A DNA stretch of 64,000 nt from Bacteroidota bacterium (GCA_019638705.1 JAHBTI010000008.1:44682-108681); one strand, 5' to 3'. Positions 37,893 to 47,631 are shown, counted from the first letter of the stretch. Made by a program: numbers and translations. Notes: a model not told the origin generated them from the letters alone.

Positions 37893-39356
37893 TTGAAACT
37901 GTTAAGCGACATATTATATAAAGTAAGATTAGAAGAAGTAATCGGCGTAACGCATTTAGCCATTGCTTCCGTAGCTTTTGATTCGCGCAAAGTGAAGAAA
38001 GACGGATTGTTTGTAGCCACAAGAGGCACGGCAACAGACGGACACGCCTTTATTCAAAAAGCCATTGAAAGCGGCGCAACGGCGATTGTGTGCGAAGAAA
38101 TTCCCGCGCAAAAAAATGAAAACGTTACTTATGTAAAAGTTGCCGATTCATCTTACGCTTTGGGAATTATTGCCTGCAACTTTTACGACAATCCCTCTGA
38201 AAAGCTAAAGTTGGTAGGCATTACAGGCACTAACGGAAAAACCACAACCGTTACTTTGCTGTTTAATTTATTCAAAGCGTTGGGTTATTCCGTTGGTTTG
38301 CTTTCTACTGTTCAGAACAAAATAAACAACACCATAATTCCCGCCACGCACACAACACCCGATGCTTTGGTGTTAAACGAATTGTTGGCGCAAATGGCAG
38401 AGCAAGGTTGCGACTATGTGTTTATGGAAGTAAGCTCGCACGCAATCGTTCAAAACCGCATTGCAGGAATTTCCTTTACAGGCGCGCTGTTCAGCAACAT
38501 CACGCACGACCATTTGGATTATCACAAAACGTTTGACGAATACATCAAAGCCAAAAAACGCTTCTTTGATTGGTTGCCAAACACCGCTTTTGCTTTGGTA
38601 AACAAAGACGATAGACACGGTTTGGTAATGTTGCAAAACACCAAAGCCGCGAAATACACTTACGCGCTGAAAAACGTTGCCGACTTCAAATGCAAAATCA
38701 TTGAAAATCATTTAAACGGTTTGTTGCTCAATATTGACAATCAGGAATTGTGGGTGAAACTCATCGGAACGTTCAACGCTTACAACCTGCTTGCCGTGTA
38801 TGCCGCAGCCGTTTTGTTGAAGCAAAATAAAATAAATGTGCTCACAACCTTGAGCAATCTCAATTCCGTTGAAGGTCGTTTTCAATATGTGAAATCGCCG
38901 AACGGCGTTGTTGGAATTGTAGATTACGCACACACGCCCGATGCCTTGAAAAATGTGTTGGAAACAATCAAAGACATTCGCACAGGAAACGAGCAAGTGA
39001 TTACACTCGTTGGTTGCGGCGGCGACCGTGATGCCACCAAACGCCCGATTATGGCGGCGATTGCCTGCGAATACAGCAACAAAGTTGTTTTGACATCTGA
39101 CAATCCTCGCAGCGAAGACCCCGAAGAAATTTTAAACCAAATGCAAAAAGGAATTTCTCCCGCTGACACGAAAAAAACTTTGCGTATTACAGACAGAAAA
39201 GAAGCCATAAAAACCGCGTGTACACTAAGCCACAAAGGCGACATCATTTTGATTGCAGGCAAAGGACACGAAAAATATCAGGAGATAAAAGGCGAAAAAT
39301 TTGATTTTGACGACATGGAAATTTTAAAAGAAACCATTAAAACTCTCGGCATATAA
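37893..39356 (+). CDS. murE: UDP-MurNAc-tripeptide ligase MurE
   Basis: 487 residues, TTG start supported by the family N-terminus ([10 protein letters not shown]). The ATP site is [11 protein letters not shown]. The DNPR motif (SDNPRSEDP) is the signature of enzymes adding meso-diaminopimelate, so the murein is of the mDAP type. Ends in a TAATG junction with mraY. Confidence 0.96.
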   Translation: MKLLSDILYKVRLEEVIGVTHLAIASVAFDSRKVKKDGLFVATRGTATDGHAFIQKAIESGATAIVCEEIPAQKNENVTYVKVADSSYALGIIACNFYDNPSEKLKLVGITGTNGKTTTVTLLFNLFKALGYSVGLLSTVQNKINNTIIPATHTTPDALVLNELLAQMAEQGCDYVFMEVSSHAIVQNRIAGISFTGALFSNITHDHLDYHKTFDEYIKAKKRFFDWLPNTAFALVNKDDRHGLVMLQNTKAAKYTYALKNVADFKCKIIENHLNGLLLNIDNQELWVKLIGTFNAYNLLAVYAAAVLLKQNKINVLTTLSNLNSVEGRFQYVKSPNGVVGIVDYAHTPDALKNVLETIKDIRTGNEQVITLVGCGGDRDATKRPIMAAIACEYSNKVVLTSDNPRSEDPEEILNQMQKGISPADTKKTLRITDRKEAIKTACTLSHKGDIILIAGKGHEKYQEIKGEKFDFDDMEILKETIKTLGI

Positions 39357-40627
39357 TGTTTTATTATTTATTTCAATATTTAGACAAAGCCTTTGATTTC
39401 CCCGGTGCGGGCGTGTTTCAGTACATTTCATTCCGCGCGGCAATGGCATTGATTTTTTCTTTGCTTATTTCTTTGGCGTTCGGAAAACGCATCATTGAAT
39501 TTATCCGCAAAAAACAAATCGGTGAAACCATTCGTGAATTGGGCTTGCAAGGGCAAAGCGAAAAAAAGGGAACACCGACTATGGGCGGATTAATCATCAT
39601 CGCCGCAATTATTATTCCCACTTTGTTGTTCGCCAAAATTCACAACGTGTATATTATTCTCATGCTGATTACAACCGTTTGGCTTGGCGCAATCGGATTT
39701 TTAGACGATTACATCAAAGTTTTCAAAAAAAATAAAGAAGGCTTGAAAGGAAAATTTAAAGTGTTGGGACAAATCGGAATTGGTTTGCTCGTGGGCAGCG
39801 TATTATACTTTCACCCTGACGTGGTGATTAAAGAACGTTTAACGCACAACGAAAAAACGGCTTGGGCAAATTCGGTTCCTGCGGAGCAACAACAACAAAA
39901 TTTAAAAATTCCGAAATACGCCGCGCAGCCTGTAAAAGCTTTGACAACAACCGTTCCCTTTTCAAAAAACAACGAGTTGGATTACGGAAAATTTATATCA
40001 TGGTTTTGCGACGATTGCCTGAAATACGGTTGGCTCATTTTTATTCCCATTGTGATTTTGATTGTAACCGCAGTTTCAAACGGCGCAAACATCACCGACG
40101 GCATTGACGGATTGGCGGCGGGCACAAGCGCAATCATCGGAACAGTACTCGGCATTCTCGCTTACGTTTCGGGCAACACCGTGTTTGCCGATTACTTAAA
40201 CATTATGTACATACCAAACACAGGCGAGCTGGTGGTGTTCGCTGCTGCGTTCATCGGCGCGTGCATCGGCTTTTTGTGGTACAACGCATTTCCCGCGCAA
40301 GTGTTTATGGGCGACACGGGAAGCCTTGCCATTGGCGGAATTATAGCGGTGTATGCAATTGCCATTCGCAAAGAATTATTAATTCCAATCCTCTGCGGAG
40401 TTTTTTTTATTGAAACTTTATCGGTGGTGCTGCAAGTATATTATTTCAAATTTCAAAAACGCAAGCACGGCATTGAGTTTGCACGCGAACACCGTTTGTT
40501 TAAAATGGCGCCGCTTCATCATCATTATCAAAAATTAGGATTTCACGAAAGTAAAATTGTGATGCGCTTTTTTATTGTAGGAATTGCTTTGGCTGTATTA
40601 ACGTTTGTAACATTGAAATTGAGATAA
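39356..40627 (+). CDS. mraY: Phospho-MurNAc-pentapeptide translocase MraY
   Basis: A 423-residue, roughly ten-TM enzyme that makes lipid I from UDP-MurNAc-pentapeptide and undecaprenyl phosphate. Catalytic motifs are [25 protein letters not shown] and the HHHYQ loop. The protein carries an extra periplasmic/cytoplasmic stretch of about 55 residues ([14 protein letters not shown] onward) between early TMs, as in other Bacteroidetes. Confidence 0.97.
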   Translation: MFYYLFQYLDKAFDFPGAGVFQYISFRAAMALIFSLLISLAFGKRIIEFIRKKQIGETIRELGLQGQSEKKGTPTMGGLIIIAAIIIPTLLFAKIHNVYIILMLITTVWLGAIGFLDDYIKVFKKNKEGLKGKFKVLGQIGIGLLVGSVLYFHPDVVIKERLTHNEKTAWANSVPAEQQQQNLKIPKYAAQPVKALTTTVPFSKNNELDYGKFISWFCDDCLKYGWLIFIPIVILIVTAVSNGANITDGIDGLAAGTSAIIGTVLGILAYVSGNTVFADYLNIMYIPNTGELVVFAAAFIGACIGFLWYNAFPAQVFMGDTGSLAIGGIIAVYAIAIRKELLIPILCGVFFIETLSVVLQVYYFKFQKRKHGIEFAREHRLFKMAPLHHHYQKLGFHESKIVMRFFIVGIALAVLTFVTLKLR

Positions 40628-40630
40628 AAT

Positions 40631-41056
40631 ATGAAATACATTAAATACATAATTTTTTGTTTGACGATAGTTTTTTCGTTGGTGTCGTGTACTTCTTCTG
40701 AAAATTCTGAGAAAGATTTTCAAATAGGTTATACAAATACAACAATGGAAATGCATCACGGTTGTGTAAGACATTATACTTATGATACTATTTCCAAAAA
40801 TAAATATGATGCTGTATTATTTATAGCAGACTTAGTAGAGAACAGAGCAAGCATGAATATAAATGGGAAAGAAATTATTTTAAAGAGAGATACGCTTGAT
40901 ACATCTAATATATGGATAGCAAATTCATATACGGTTCAAATTAATACTCATGTTACAGAAGAATTAGAAGAGTTTTCATACGTTGAAGGAACATTAACAA
41001 TAAAAAACGGTAATAAGGTAAAAGTTATTAAGGTTCGTGGTAGCGAAGCTGGTTAA
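40631..41056 (+). CDS. Small putative lipoprotein
   Basis: 141 residues with a lipobox (FSLVSC, Cys about 19) and a beta-rich, 120-residue remainder without recognised domains. It lies between mraY and murD with a 3-bp gap to mraY. The GC content looks lower than its neighbours. Not a known dcw gene. Confidence 0.6.
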   Translation: MKYIKYIIFCLTIVFSLVSCTSSENSEKDFQIGYTNTTMEMHHGCVRHYTYDTISKNKYDAVLFIADLVENRASMNINGKEIILKRDTLDTSNIWIANSYTVQINTHVTEELEEFSYVEGTLTIKNGNKVKVIKVRGSEAG

Positions 41057-41075
41057 ATAAGTTAGAAGAAACGAA

Positions 41076-42428
41076 TTGACAAAAAATAAAAAGATAGTTG
41101 TATTAGGAAGCGGCGAAAGTGGTGTTGGTGCAGCAGTTTTGGCAAAACAAAAAGGCTTTGACGTTTTTGTAAGCGACAAAGCATTGATAAAAGAAAAATA
41201 TAAAGAGCAATTGCTCGCTGAAAAAATTTTGTTTGAAGAAGGAATACATACAGAAGAAAAAATTTTGAATGCCGATGAGGTGATTAAAAGTCCCGGTATT
41301 CCTGACAAAGCGGAGTTGGTGAAAAAGCTGCGTGAAAAAAATATTCCCGTGATTTCAGAAATAGAATTTGCAGGACGATACACGAACGCGAAAAAAATTT
41401 GTATCACAGGCTCAAACGGAAAAACAACAACAACCTTGCTTACATATCACATACTCAAAAAAGCAGGCTACAACGTGGGCTTGGGCGGCAACGTGGGACA
41501 AAGCTTTGCGATGCAAGTAGCAAAAGAAAATTTTGATTACTACGTTTTAGAACTCAGCAGTTTTCAGTTAGACGGAATGTTTGATTTTGTTGCAGACGTA
41601 GCCGTGCTATTAAATATTACACCAGACCATTTAGACAGATATGAATACAAATTTGAAAATTACACAGCCTCAAAATTTCGCATCACTCAAAACCAAAGCA
41701 AAGAAAATTATTTTGTGTATTGCGCCGACGATGAAGTGATAACCAACTTCATGCAACAACATAAAATAAACGCAACACTCGTGCCGTTCAGCATCAAAAA
41801 ACCGATTGACGGCGAGGGCGCATTTTTAACAGAGAACCAAATATCCCTTAATTATAAATCAAATCAAAATCCCTTAATTATGACAATTGAACAATTGGCG
41901 CTGCAAGGTAAACACAATGTTTACAACAGCATGGCGGCTTCGCTCGCCGCGCGTATCGTAGATGTACGCAAAGAAATCATTCGTGAAAGTCTTGCAGACT
42001 TTCAAAACATTGAACACCGTTTGGAATTTGTTGCCTCTATTAACGGCATTGAATTTATTAACGATTCAAAAGCCACGAATGTAAATTCAGCGTGGTATGC
42101 TTTGGAAAGTATGCAAAAACCAACCGTGTGGATTTGCGGCGGACAAGACAAAGGCAACGATTACAACGAGCTTACCGACTTGGTGAAAGCCAAAGTAAAA
42201 GCAATCGTTTGTCTTGGCAAAGACAACAAAAAAATTGTGTCCGCGTTTAAAGACATCGTTGAAACCATTGTAGAAACTGACAATGCAGCCGATGCTGTTG
42301 CCGCTTCTTACAAAATCGGTAAAAAAGGCGATGTGGTTTTATTGTCGCCCGCTTGCGCAAGTTTTGATTTGTATCAAAACTACGAAGAACGTGGTATGCA
42401 ATTTAAAGCGGCGGTGAGAAGGTTGTAA
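41076..42428 (+). CDS. murD: UDP-MurNAc-L-alanine:D-glutamate ligase MurD
   Basis: 450 residues, TTG start. An N-terminal Rossmann segment (IVVLGSGESGVGAAVLA) precedes the ATP site CITGSNGKTTTTL. The substrate motifs LELSSFQL and NDSKATN, and the C-terminal LSPACASFD are intact. It adds D-Glu to UDP-MurNAc-Ala. Confidence 0.96.
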   Translation: MTKNKKIVVLGSGESGVGAAVLAKQKGFDVFVSDKALIKEKYKEQLLAEKILFEEGIHTEEKILNADEVIKSPGIPDKAELVKKLREKNIPVISEIEFAGRYTNAKKICITGSNGKTTTTLLTYHILKKAGYNVGLGGNVGQSFAMQVAKENFDYYVLELSSFQLDGMFDFVADVAVLLNITPDHLDRYEYKFENYTASKFRITQNQSKENYFVYCADDEVITNFMQQHKINATLVPFSIKKPIDGEGAFLTENQISLNYKSNQNPLIMTIEQLALQGKHNVYNSMAASLAARIVDVRKEIIRESLADFQNIEHRLEFVASINGIEFINDSKATNVNSAWYALESMQKPTVWICGGQDKGNDYNELTDLVKAKVKAIVCLGKDNKKIVSAFKDIVETIVETDNAADAVAASYKIGKKGDVVLLSPACASFDLYQNYEERGMQFKAAVRRL

Positions 42429-42433
42429 AGCCC

Positions 42434-42464
42434 AAAGCCCCCTAAATCCCCCAAGGGGGACTTT
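42434..42464. repeat. Palindromic repeat AAAGCCCCC...GGGGGACTTT
   Basis: Contains a perfect TCCCCC-AA-GGGGGA hairpin (42447-42460) with outer AAAG/CTTT ends. It is related to the element inserted in the Wzt-like gene. A separate 8-bp inverted repeat, GTACACAA (42473-42480) and TTGTGTAC (42513-42520), lies just downstream. Confidence 0.6.
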
Positions 42465-42525
42465 AAACAATGGTACACAAAGGACAGTATGGTGGCAAAC
42501 GGCGTTTTGGTGTTGTGTACATACA

Positions 42526-42558
42526 TTTGGGTAGGCTCGCAAATAAATTATATTTTTG
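42526..42558 (+). promoter_or_regulatory. Candidate promoter for the small gene and ftsW
   Basis: TTTG (42526-42529) - 21 bp - TATTTTTG (42551-42558), matching the Bacteroidetes consensus, 26 bp before the ATG at 42585. It suggests that the second half of the dcw cluster can be transcribed separately. Confidence 0.6.
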
Positions 42559-42584
42559 AAAGTGAAATTTTAAATTGAAAAAAT

Positions 42585-42794
42585 ATGAGAACATTAGGCA
42601 AAACATTAAGCCAAGCGCAACTTGAATTGCTGAAAATATCAGCCGATTTAACCGATAATGATGTTAAAGACTTGAAAAAAATTTTGGCTGATTTTTTTAT
42701 GAAAAGAGCTATTAAAGGGGCTGATGATGTATGGAAAGAAAAAGGTTGGACAGATGAAGACATGGACAAGATTTTAAACAATGAAACTCTTTAA
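42585..42794 (+). CDS. Small antitoxin-like protein
   Basis: A 69-residue, helical, charged protein (TLSQAQLELLKISADLTDND, then KGADDVWKEKGWTDEDMDKIL). Its C-terminal half resembles short Bacteroidetes type II antitoxins that normally precede a toxin gene. Here no toxin follows: the gene instead overlaps the start of ftsW by 14 bp. It could be an orphan antitoxin or an unrelated small protein. Confidence 0.6.
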   Translation: MRTLGKTLSQAQLELLKISADLTDNDVKDLKKILADFFMKRAIKGADDVWKEKGWTDEDMDKILNNETL

Positions 42795-43932
42795 CCATTT
42801 AAAAGGCGATAAAGTCATTTGGGCTATTATGCTACTGTTGTCGCTGCTCTCTGTGCTTGTGGTTTACAGCGCGGTGGTAACGCTTGCGCACAAATTCAAG
42901 CAAGGCAACACCGAATATTATTTATTGAAACACTTTGTCATTATTGCATTGGGTTTTGGTATTGCGTATGTGTTTCATAAAATAAAATACACGGTGTTCA
43001 GCAAAGTGTCGCAAATCGGCGTTTTTTTTTCCATTCCTTTATTAATTTACACTTTGCTCAAAGGCGTGACTGCGGGCGAAGCCTCACGTTGGTTGGAAAT
43101 CCCCGGGCTTGGTTTAACCTTTCAATCGTCAGACATTGCAAAATTAATGTTGTTGATTTATGTGGCGCGTGTCATCACACTCAAAGCAAAAGAATTGACA
43201 GATTTCAAATCCGTGTTCAAACATTTGCTGTTGCCAATCGGAATTATTTGTGCCTTGATTTTACCCGCTAACTTTTCTACGGCAGCATTATTATTTTTCA
43301 ATTGCATACTCCTGATGTTTATGGGAGGCATCAGCAGCAAAATTATTTTGAAAATTTTTGGTATTGGCATTTTAGTTGCGGGATTATTTTTCTCATGGGT
43401 TTGGTTTGCACCCGACACCATTCCCGGAGGTCGCGGCACAACATGGAAAGCACGTATTGAAAATTTCAGCAACGGCGATTCAAAAAGTAATTACCAAAGC
43501 GACCAGGCAAAAATTGCGATTGCCAAAGGTATTTTTGGTAAAGGTCCCGGAAACAGCACACAGCGCGCGTTTTTGCCGCAAGCCTCTTCCGATTTTATTT
43601 ACGCCATTATTATTGAAGAGTACGGACTTGCGACAGGTGTACTCTTGCTGTTTTTATACATGATTTTATTGTATCGCGGCATTCGCATTTTGCGCGACAA
43701 CGACAAACCTTTCGGAGGGCTTGTCGCCATTGGGCTTTCGTTCAGCTTGGTTTTTCAAGCGTTGGTAAATATGGCGGTTGCCGTTAATTTATTTCCCGTA
43801 ACAGGTCAGCCGCTTCCACTTATCAGCATGGGCGGAACTTCCATTTGGTTTACCATGATTGCGCTCGGCATTATTTTAAGTGTGAGCAGGGGCGTGGAAG
43901 AAAAAACGGAAGAGCAGTTGGAGGCTAATTAA
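42781..43932 (+). CDS. ftsW: Septal peptidoglycan polymerase FtsW
   Basis: A 383-residue SEDS-family membrane protein with about ten TM segments. The YSAVVTLAHKF start, the large extracellular loop with SNYQSDQAKIAIAKGIFG and GPGNSTQRAFLPQASSDFI, and the late GQPLPLISMGGTS motif are all characteristic. It polymerises glycan strands with the ftsI product. Confidence 0.95.
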   Translation: MKLFNHLKGDKVIWAIMLLLSLLSVLVVYSAVVTLAHKFKQGNTEYYLLKHFVIIALGFGIAYVFHKIKYTVFSKVSQIGVFFSIPLLIYTLLKGVTAGEASRWLEIPGLGLTFQSSDIAKLMLLIYVARVITLKAKELTDFKSVFKHLLLPIGIICALILPANFSTAALLFFNCILLMFMGGISSKIILKIFGIGILVAGLFFSWVWFAPDTIPGGRGTTWKARIENFSNGDSKSNYQSDQAKIAIAKGIFGKGPGNSTQRAFLPQASSDFIYAIIIEEYGLATGVLLLFLYMILLYRGIRILRDNDKPFGGLVAIGLSFSLVFQALVNMAVAVNLFPVTGQPLPLISMGGTSIWFTMIALGIILSVSRGVEEKTEEQLEAN

Positions 43933-43983
43933 AAATTTGAATATCAAAATAAGTTATGTATTTATAATTTAAAAGCAACGCAA

Positions 43984-44418
43984 ATGGAAAACGAAATATT
44001 TAATAAACTGAAAACAGAAGTTCTAAAAAAAGTGATGTTATATAACGCTCTTTTTTTACTGAAAATGTATTCTGAAAACACCGATGAAATAAAGGCTTAC
44101 GAGCTAAAGTTGGCAGACATTGAAAAATGGTTTTTACAAAAAGGCGTAGAAATTAAAAAATCAAGAGATATGTACATTGCTTGTCTTCCTTCCCGAATAC
44201 CCGAACATGAATTAATGAAATACGAGGTATTAAGTCAGGCAATTAACAAAGAAGTCAAGGCTCAAAACTATGATAAGGCTATCAAATTTAAGACGGAAAT
44301 AAAGAAACTGTACTTGCCTCCTGTAGAAACAATAAGCGAAGATGAATTTTATAAAACTCACAATGTTTTAACGTACATTGATGTTTTTCATGTGCAGAGA
44401 AATGTTTTAAAAGAATAA
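43984..44418 (+). CDS. Hypothetical protein with UVR-like motif
   Basis: A 144-residue helical protein. Residues about 85-115 (YEVLSQAINKEVKAQNYDKA, then IKFKTEIKKL) resemble the UvrB/UvrC helix-hairpin motif that mediates protein contacts. It is AT-rich, lies between ftsW and murG, and precedes the predicted nuclease gene by 24 bp, so the two may be a pair. Function unknown. Confidence 0.6.
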   Translation: MENEIFNKLKTEVLKKVMLYNALFLLKMYSENTDEIKAYELKLADIEKWFLQKGVEIKKSRDMYIACLPSRIPEHELMKYEVLSQAINKEVKAQNYDKAIKFKTEIKKLYLPPVETISEDEFYKTHNVLTYIDVFHVQRNVLKE

Positions 44419-44442
44419 AAGCTAACATCAGCATTTTTTTCA

Positions 44443-45726
44443 ATGGTTACGAAACAAGAAGAATTACACAATTATTTGAAATCAATAGATTTCTCTACAT
44501 TTCGTGCAGACAAAAAATATAAAATTGATGTCAATGAAAATATACTTAAATATTTAAGAAATTTAGGTACAGAGTTTGACAGAACATTAAAAAAAATCAT
44601 ACTTAAAATTAATACTGTTGATGCGGTTGATTCTGTGTACGCTCGGATTCAACATGATTTATTTCAAAGTGATAAACGATTACTACCTGTAAAATTCTCA
44701 AGAGAATTTCAATCTACTTATGATAAAAGCTTCAATCTCGCTGAATTTATTGAGAGCTACAACTTTCAAGAGGCATTTCACTATGGAATAAATAATGAAG
44801 TTGATAAAAAACTCTGTCAGGATTACTTAACAAATTTGCTTCTAAAAATAGATTTAGAAAAATTCAAAGCTAAAAAAGTAGTTTTTACCAATTTTAATTT
44901 TGCGAATTCAAATTTGTATAATTCAGGATGTATTGATTTAATAGTTGACGATAAAATTATAGACATCAAAACTGATATTGAAATTGGTGCAATTCCTAAT
45001 CGCTATATATCACAACTTTTATATTATTATATCTTTGTCAAATATATCATAACGTCTAACAAAGTAAACAACACAAATGTTCATTTTAAGAAATTAAATA
45101 TCAATAAAGTTTGTTTATACTATGCTAATTTTGATTTATTGATTGAATTTGATATAAAAAAATTCATTCCGAATGAAAAAAAACTACTCGCATTAATGAA
45201 CAATGAATTAATCTATGGAAATCGGAGGATAAGAGATATAACGGATAATTCAAGATTAAACAAGAAGTTTGACAATGAATATTTCAAAAAAATAAATCAT
45301 GAAATAATTCAACGCCGACAAAATGAATTGGCAGGTAGAGTTAAAGGTTTGATTATTTCAAATAATCTCAACAAAGCAAAACAAATTCATACTGTATTAT
45401 GTCGAGAATTTCCCAAACATGATTTGACAATTACGCTTTCAGTTTTCTTAAATTTTTTACTCAATCAAGATTCATCAGACCGTTTATTAATACGAAAGAA
45501 ACATCAGTTACTCAGCGATTGGGTTGAGAAAACGCAAAACGAATACGAAGAGTTATTAGTTCAGGTAAATAAAAATATTTCTGAATACCTTATTGAATAT
45601 AACCATTTAGACAATGAGGAATTATTTCAAACGTCATTACTTAAATCTAAATCTTATCATCAATTTTTGAATAACTTGGAGCACTTTGATATATACATAG
45701 ACTTCTATAAATATCTTCGTAAATAG
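44443..45726 (+). CDS. Predicted PD-(D/E)XK nuclease-like protein
   Basis: A 427-residue protein not assignable to a named family. Residues 162-195 hold the pattern G-C-I-D165-L-I-V-D-D, then I-I-D174-I-K176-T, and QLLYYY (Q191). This is the RecB/Cas4-like arrangement of a PD-(D/E)XK active site with its QxxxY. The C-terminal half is helical and lysine-rich. It is strongly AT-rich compared with the flanking murein genes, indicating recent acquisition within the dcw cluster. Confidence 0.6.
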   Translation: MVTKQEELHNYLKSIDFSTFRADKKYKIDVNENILKYLRNLGTEFDRTLKKIILKINTVDAVDSVYARIQHDLFQSDKRLLPVKFSREFQSTYDKSFNLAEFIESYNFQEAFHYGINNEVDKKLCQDYLTNLLLKIDLEKFKAKKVVFTNFNFANSNLYNSGCIDLIVDDKIIDIKTDIEIGAIPNRYISQLLYYYIFVKYIITSNKVNNTNVHFKKLNINKVCLYYANFDLLIEFDIKKFIPNEKKLLALMNNELIYGNRRIRDITDNSRLNKKFDNEYFKKINHEIIQRRQNELAGRVKGLIISNNLNKAKQIHTVLCREFPKHDLTITLSVFLNFLLNQDSSDRLLIRKKHQLLSDWVEKTQNEYEELLVQVNKNISEYLIEYNHLDNEELFQTSLLKSKSYHQFLNNLEHFDIYIDFYKYLRK

Positions 45727-45778
45727 TAAAATGGTAAAGAAAAAACAACACAACAGAAAACAAATTAAAGTTTAAATA

Positions 45779-45800
45779 TCACTTAGTAAGTGAAATTTTT
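45779..45800 (+). terminator. Terminator-like hairpin after the nuclease gene
   Basis: TCACTTA-G-TAAGTGA (45779-45793) is a perfect 7-bp-arm palindrome followed by AATTTTTT. It could end the nuclease transcript. Confidence 0.5.
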
Positions 45801-45832
45801 TATTTAATTGTAAATTAATATTTTACAAAATA

Positions 45833-45877
45833 AAAAGTGGACAATTTCGGAATTGAATTCCGAAATTATTCACTTTT
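45833..45877. promoter_or_regulatory. Long perfect palindrome just upstream of murG
   Basis: AATTTCGGAATT-G-AATTCCGAAATT (45843-45867) has perfect 12-bp arms around one base. AAAAGTG (45833-45839) and CACTTTT (45871-45877) extend it with 7 further pairs across a 3x3 mismatch. It ends 14 bp before the murG TTG start. It may be a bidirectional terminator, an operator or an mRNA hairpin controlling murG. Confidence 0.6.
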
Positions 45878-45891
45878 AAAAATAATAGAAA

Positions 45892-46998
45892 TTGAAACAG
45901 CTAAAAATCATACTCAGCGGCGGCGGCACAGGCGGACACATTTTCCCCGCAGTAGCCATTGCTAACGAAATAAAGAAATTAGTTCCCGAAGCAGATATTT
46001 TGTTTGTGGGCGCGTTGGGAAAAATGGAAATGGAAAAAGTGCCTGCGGCGGGTTACAAAATTATTGGTGTGCCAATTGCGGGTTTGCAACGCAAGTTGTC
46101 GTTGAGCAATTTTAAATTGCCTTTTTTAATTATCCGCAGCTTATGGCAAACACGTAAAATCATTAAAGATTTTAAACCCGATGTAGTTGTTGGTACAGGC
46201 GGTTTTGCGAGCGCACCCGTGTTGCGAGCCGCGACTTCAAAAAAAATTCCCGCCTTGTTGCAAGAACAAAATTCTTATGCGGGAATAACCAATAAACTAC
46301 TTTCTAAAAAAGCATCAAAAATTTGTGTGGCGTATGAGGGCATGGAAAAGTTTTTCCCGAAAGAAAAAATTTTAGTAACGGGAAATCCTGTGCGGCAAGA
46401 TATTCAAAACATTGCTGCCAAAAGAGATGAAGCCTTGCGAGTTTTTAATTTAAACCCAAACAAAAAAACAATTTTAGTTATTGGCGGAAGTCTTGGCGCA
46501 AAAGCTGTGAACGAAGCCATTGGCGAGGGAATAAAAACCTTTGCCCACAACGACATTCAGTTAGTGTGGCAAACAGGAAAAATTTATTTTGAAAAAGCAA
46601 AACAACAAACAGCGGGTTTTGAAAACAAAAACATCAGCGCAGTTGATTTTATTTCGCGCATGGATTTGGCTTATGCCGCCGCCGATGTGGTGATTTCTCG
46701 TGCCGGCGCGGGTGCAATTTCAGAATTGTGCATTGTGCAAAAGCCTTGTATTCTTGTTCCGCTGCCAACTGCGGCAGAAGACCACCAAACAAAAAACGCT
46801 ATGGCTTTGGTAAATAAAAATGCGGCTCTGTTGGTGCGCGATACGGAAGCACAACACACGCTCATCAGTACCGCCGTTGATTTGCTGAATGATAACGAAA
46901 AACAAAAAACACTCAGCACAAACATCAGCAAAATGGCATTTCATAATTCTGCCAATATCATTGCAAAAGAAGTGTTGAAATTGGCGGGCTGGGAATAA
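45892..46998 (+). CDS. murG: Lipid II synthase MurG
   Basis: A 368-residue GT28 enzyme that adds GlcNAc to lipid I. TTG start; the N-terminus has the GGGTGGHIFPA loop. The C-terminal donor site includes GGSLGAKAVNE, SRAGAGAISEL and the HQTKNA motif. murG is the last dcw gene here; murC and ftsQ, expected next, are absent. Confidence 0.97.
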   Translation: MKQLKIILSGGGTGGHIFPAVAIANEIKKLVPEADILFVGALGKMEMEKVPAAGYKIIGVPIAGLQRKLSLSNFKLPFLIIRSLWQTRKIIKDFKPDVVVGTGGFASAPVLRAATSKKIPALLQEQNSYAGITNKLLSKKASKICVAYEGMEKFFPKEKILVTGNPVRQDIQNIAAKRDEALRVFNLNPNKKTILVIGGSLGAKAVNEAIGEGIKTFAHNDIQLVWQTGKIYFEKAKQQTAGFENKNISAVDFISRMDLAYAAADVVISRAGAGAISELCIVQKPCILVPLPTAAEDHQTKNAMALVNKNAALLVRDTEAQHTLISTAVDLLNDNEKQKTLSTNISKMAFHNSANIIAKEVLKLAGWE

Positions 46999-47112
46999 TT
47001 TATGAAGCAAGTAAAAATTTAATTTTACGGTTTTAATTTTTTGTAAGTTATTGTTCAATCTCAACAACTCTAAAACATTTCCTTACTTTTACAAAGAGCA
47101 ATTTTTATGTGG

Positions 47113-47472
47113 TCAAAATTTATCAGGTCTTTTCTCAAGCCTCAGCAACTCTGCTCTAAGCAGCGACTCACACGTTATAGCTTTTCCATCTTTTGTTTTT
47201 ATCATATAAGGTTGTCCGGAAACGCTTGATTTTGAAGCAACTTTCGAGATGAAATCCTCAGCGGTTTTTATTTTGTCGCCCACACTCTTACGTTTGCGTT
47301 GCAAATGGTCTGCTGCTTCACCTGACTTGTAATCAGTTCCATTGCGAACAAATACAACATCTTTCATGTTTCTGATATATAAAATAAGCTTATCAATTTT
47401 CTGATTTTCGGTGAGCGTGTTTTGTATTTTGAGGGAAAATGCGAAAAGAGAAAAGAAAAGGAGGTACTTCAT
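47113..47472 (-). CDS. DUF5329-family secreted protein
   Basis: About 119 residues from the ATG at 47472 (MKYLLFFSLFAFS signal peptide). The mature part matches DUF5329: VVFVRNGTDYKSGEAADHLQ, then GDKIKTAEDFISKVASKSSVSG and LLRAELLRLE. Function of the family is not known. Convergent with murG. Confidence 0.8.
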   Translation of the reverse strand: MKYLLFFSLFAFSLKIQNTLTENQKIDKLILYIRNMKDVVFVRNGTDYKSGEAADHLQRKRKSVGDKIKTAEDFISKVASKSSVSGQPYMIKTKDGKAITCESLLRAELLRLEKRPDKF

Positions 47473-47502
47473 GGCGTAAAAATAAATAATCATCGCCAAT
47501 TA

Positions 47503-47631
47503 AATTTCAAAAATCAAATCATCTCTGTCAAAACTTTCTTCCGAAATAAAATCTGCATCAGTAGAAATGCGATGTCCAATTTGTAAGGCTAATGCCGTTC
47601 CACTAAACAATCTGAATTTATCAATGACATT
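47503..47631 (-). pseudogene. Remnant of an AbiEii-type nucleotidyltransferase gene
   Basis: On the minus strand this stretch encodes about 41 residues with no start, including FSGTALALQIGHRISTDADF and an ISEESFD tail before a stop at 47503. The motif (G-T-A-L-A-x..., R-x-S-x-D-x-D-F) is the catalytic core of AbiEii/AbiGii nucleotidyltransferases. Both the N-terminal start and the whole C-terminal part are missing; the frame is cut by the island boundary repeat. Confidence 0.75.
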
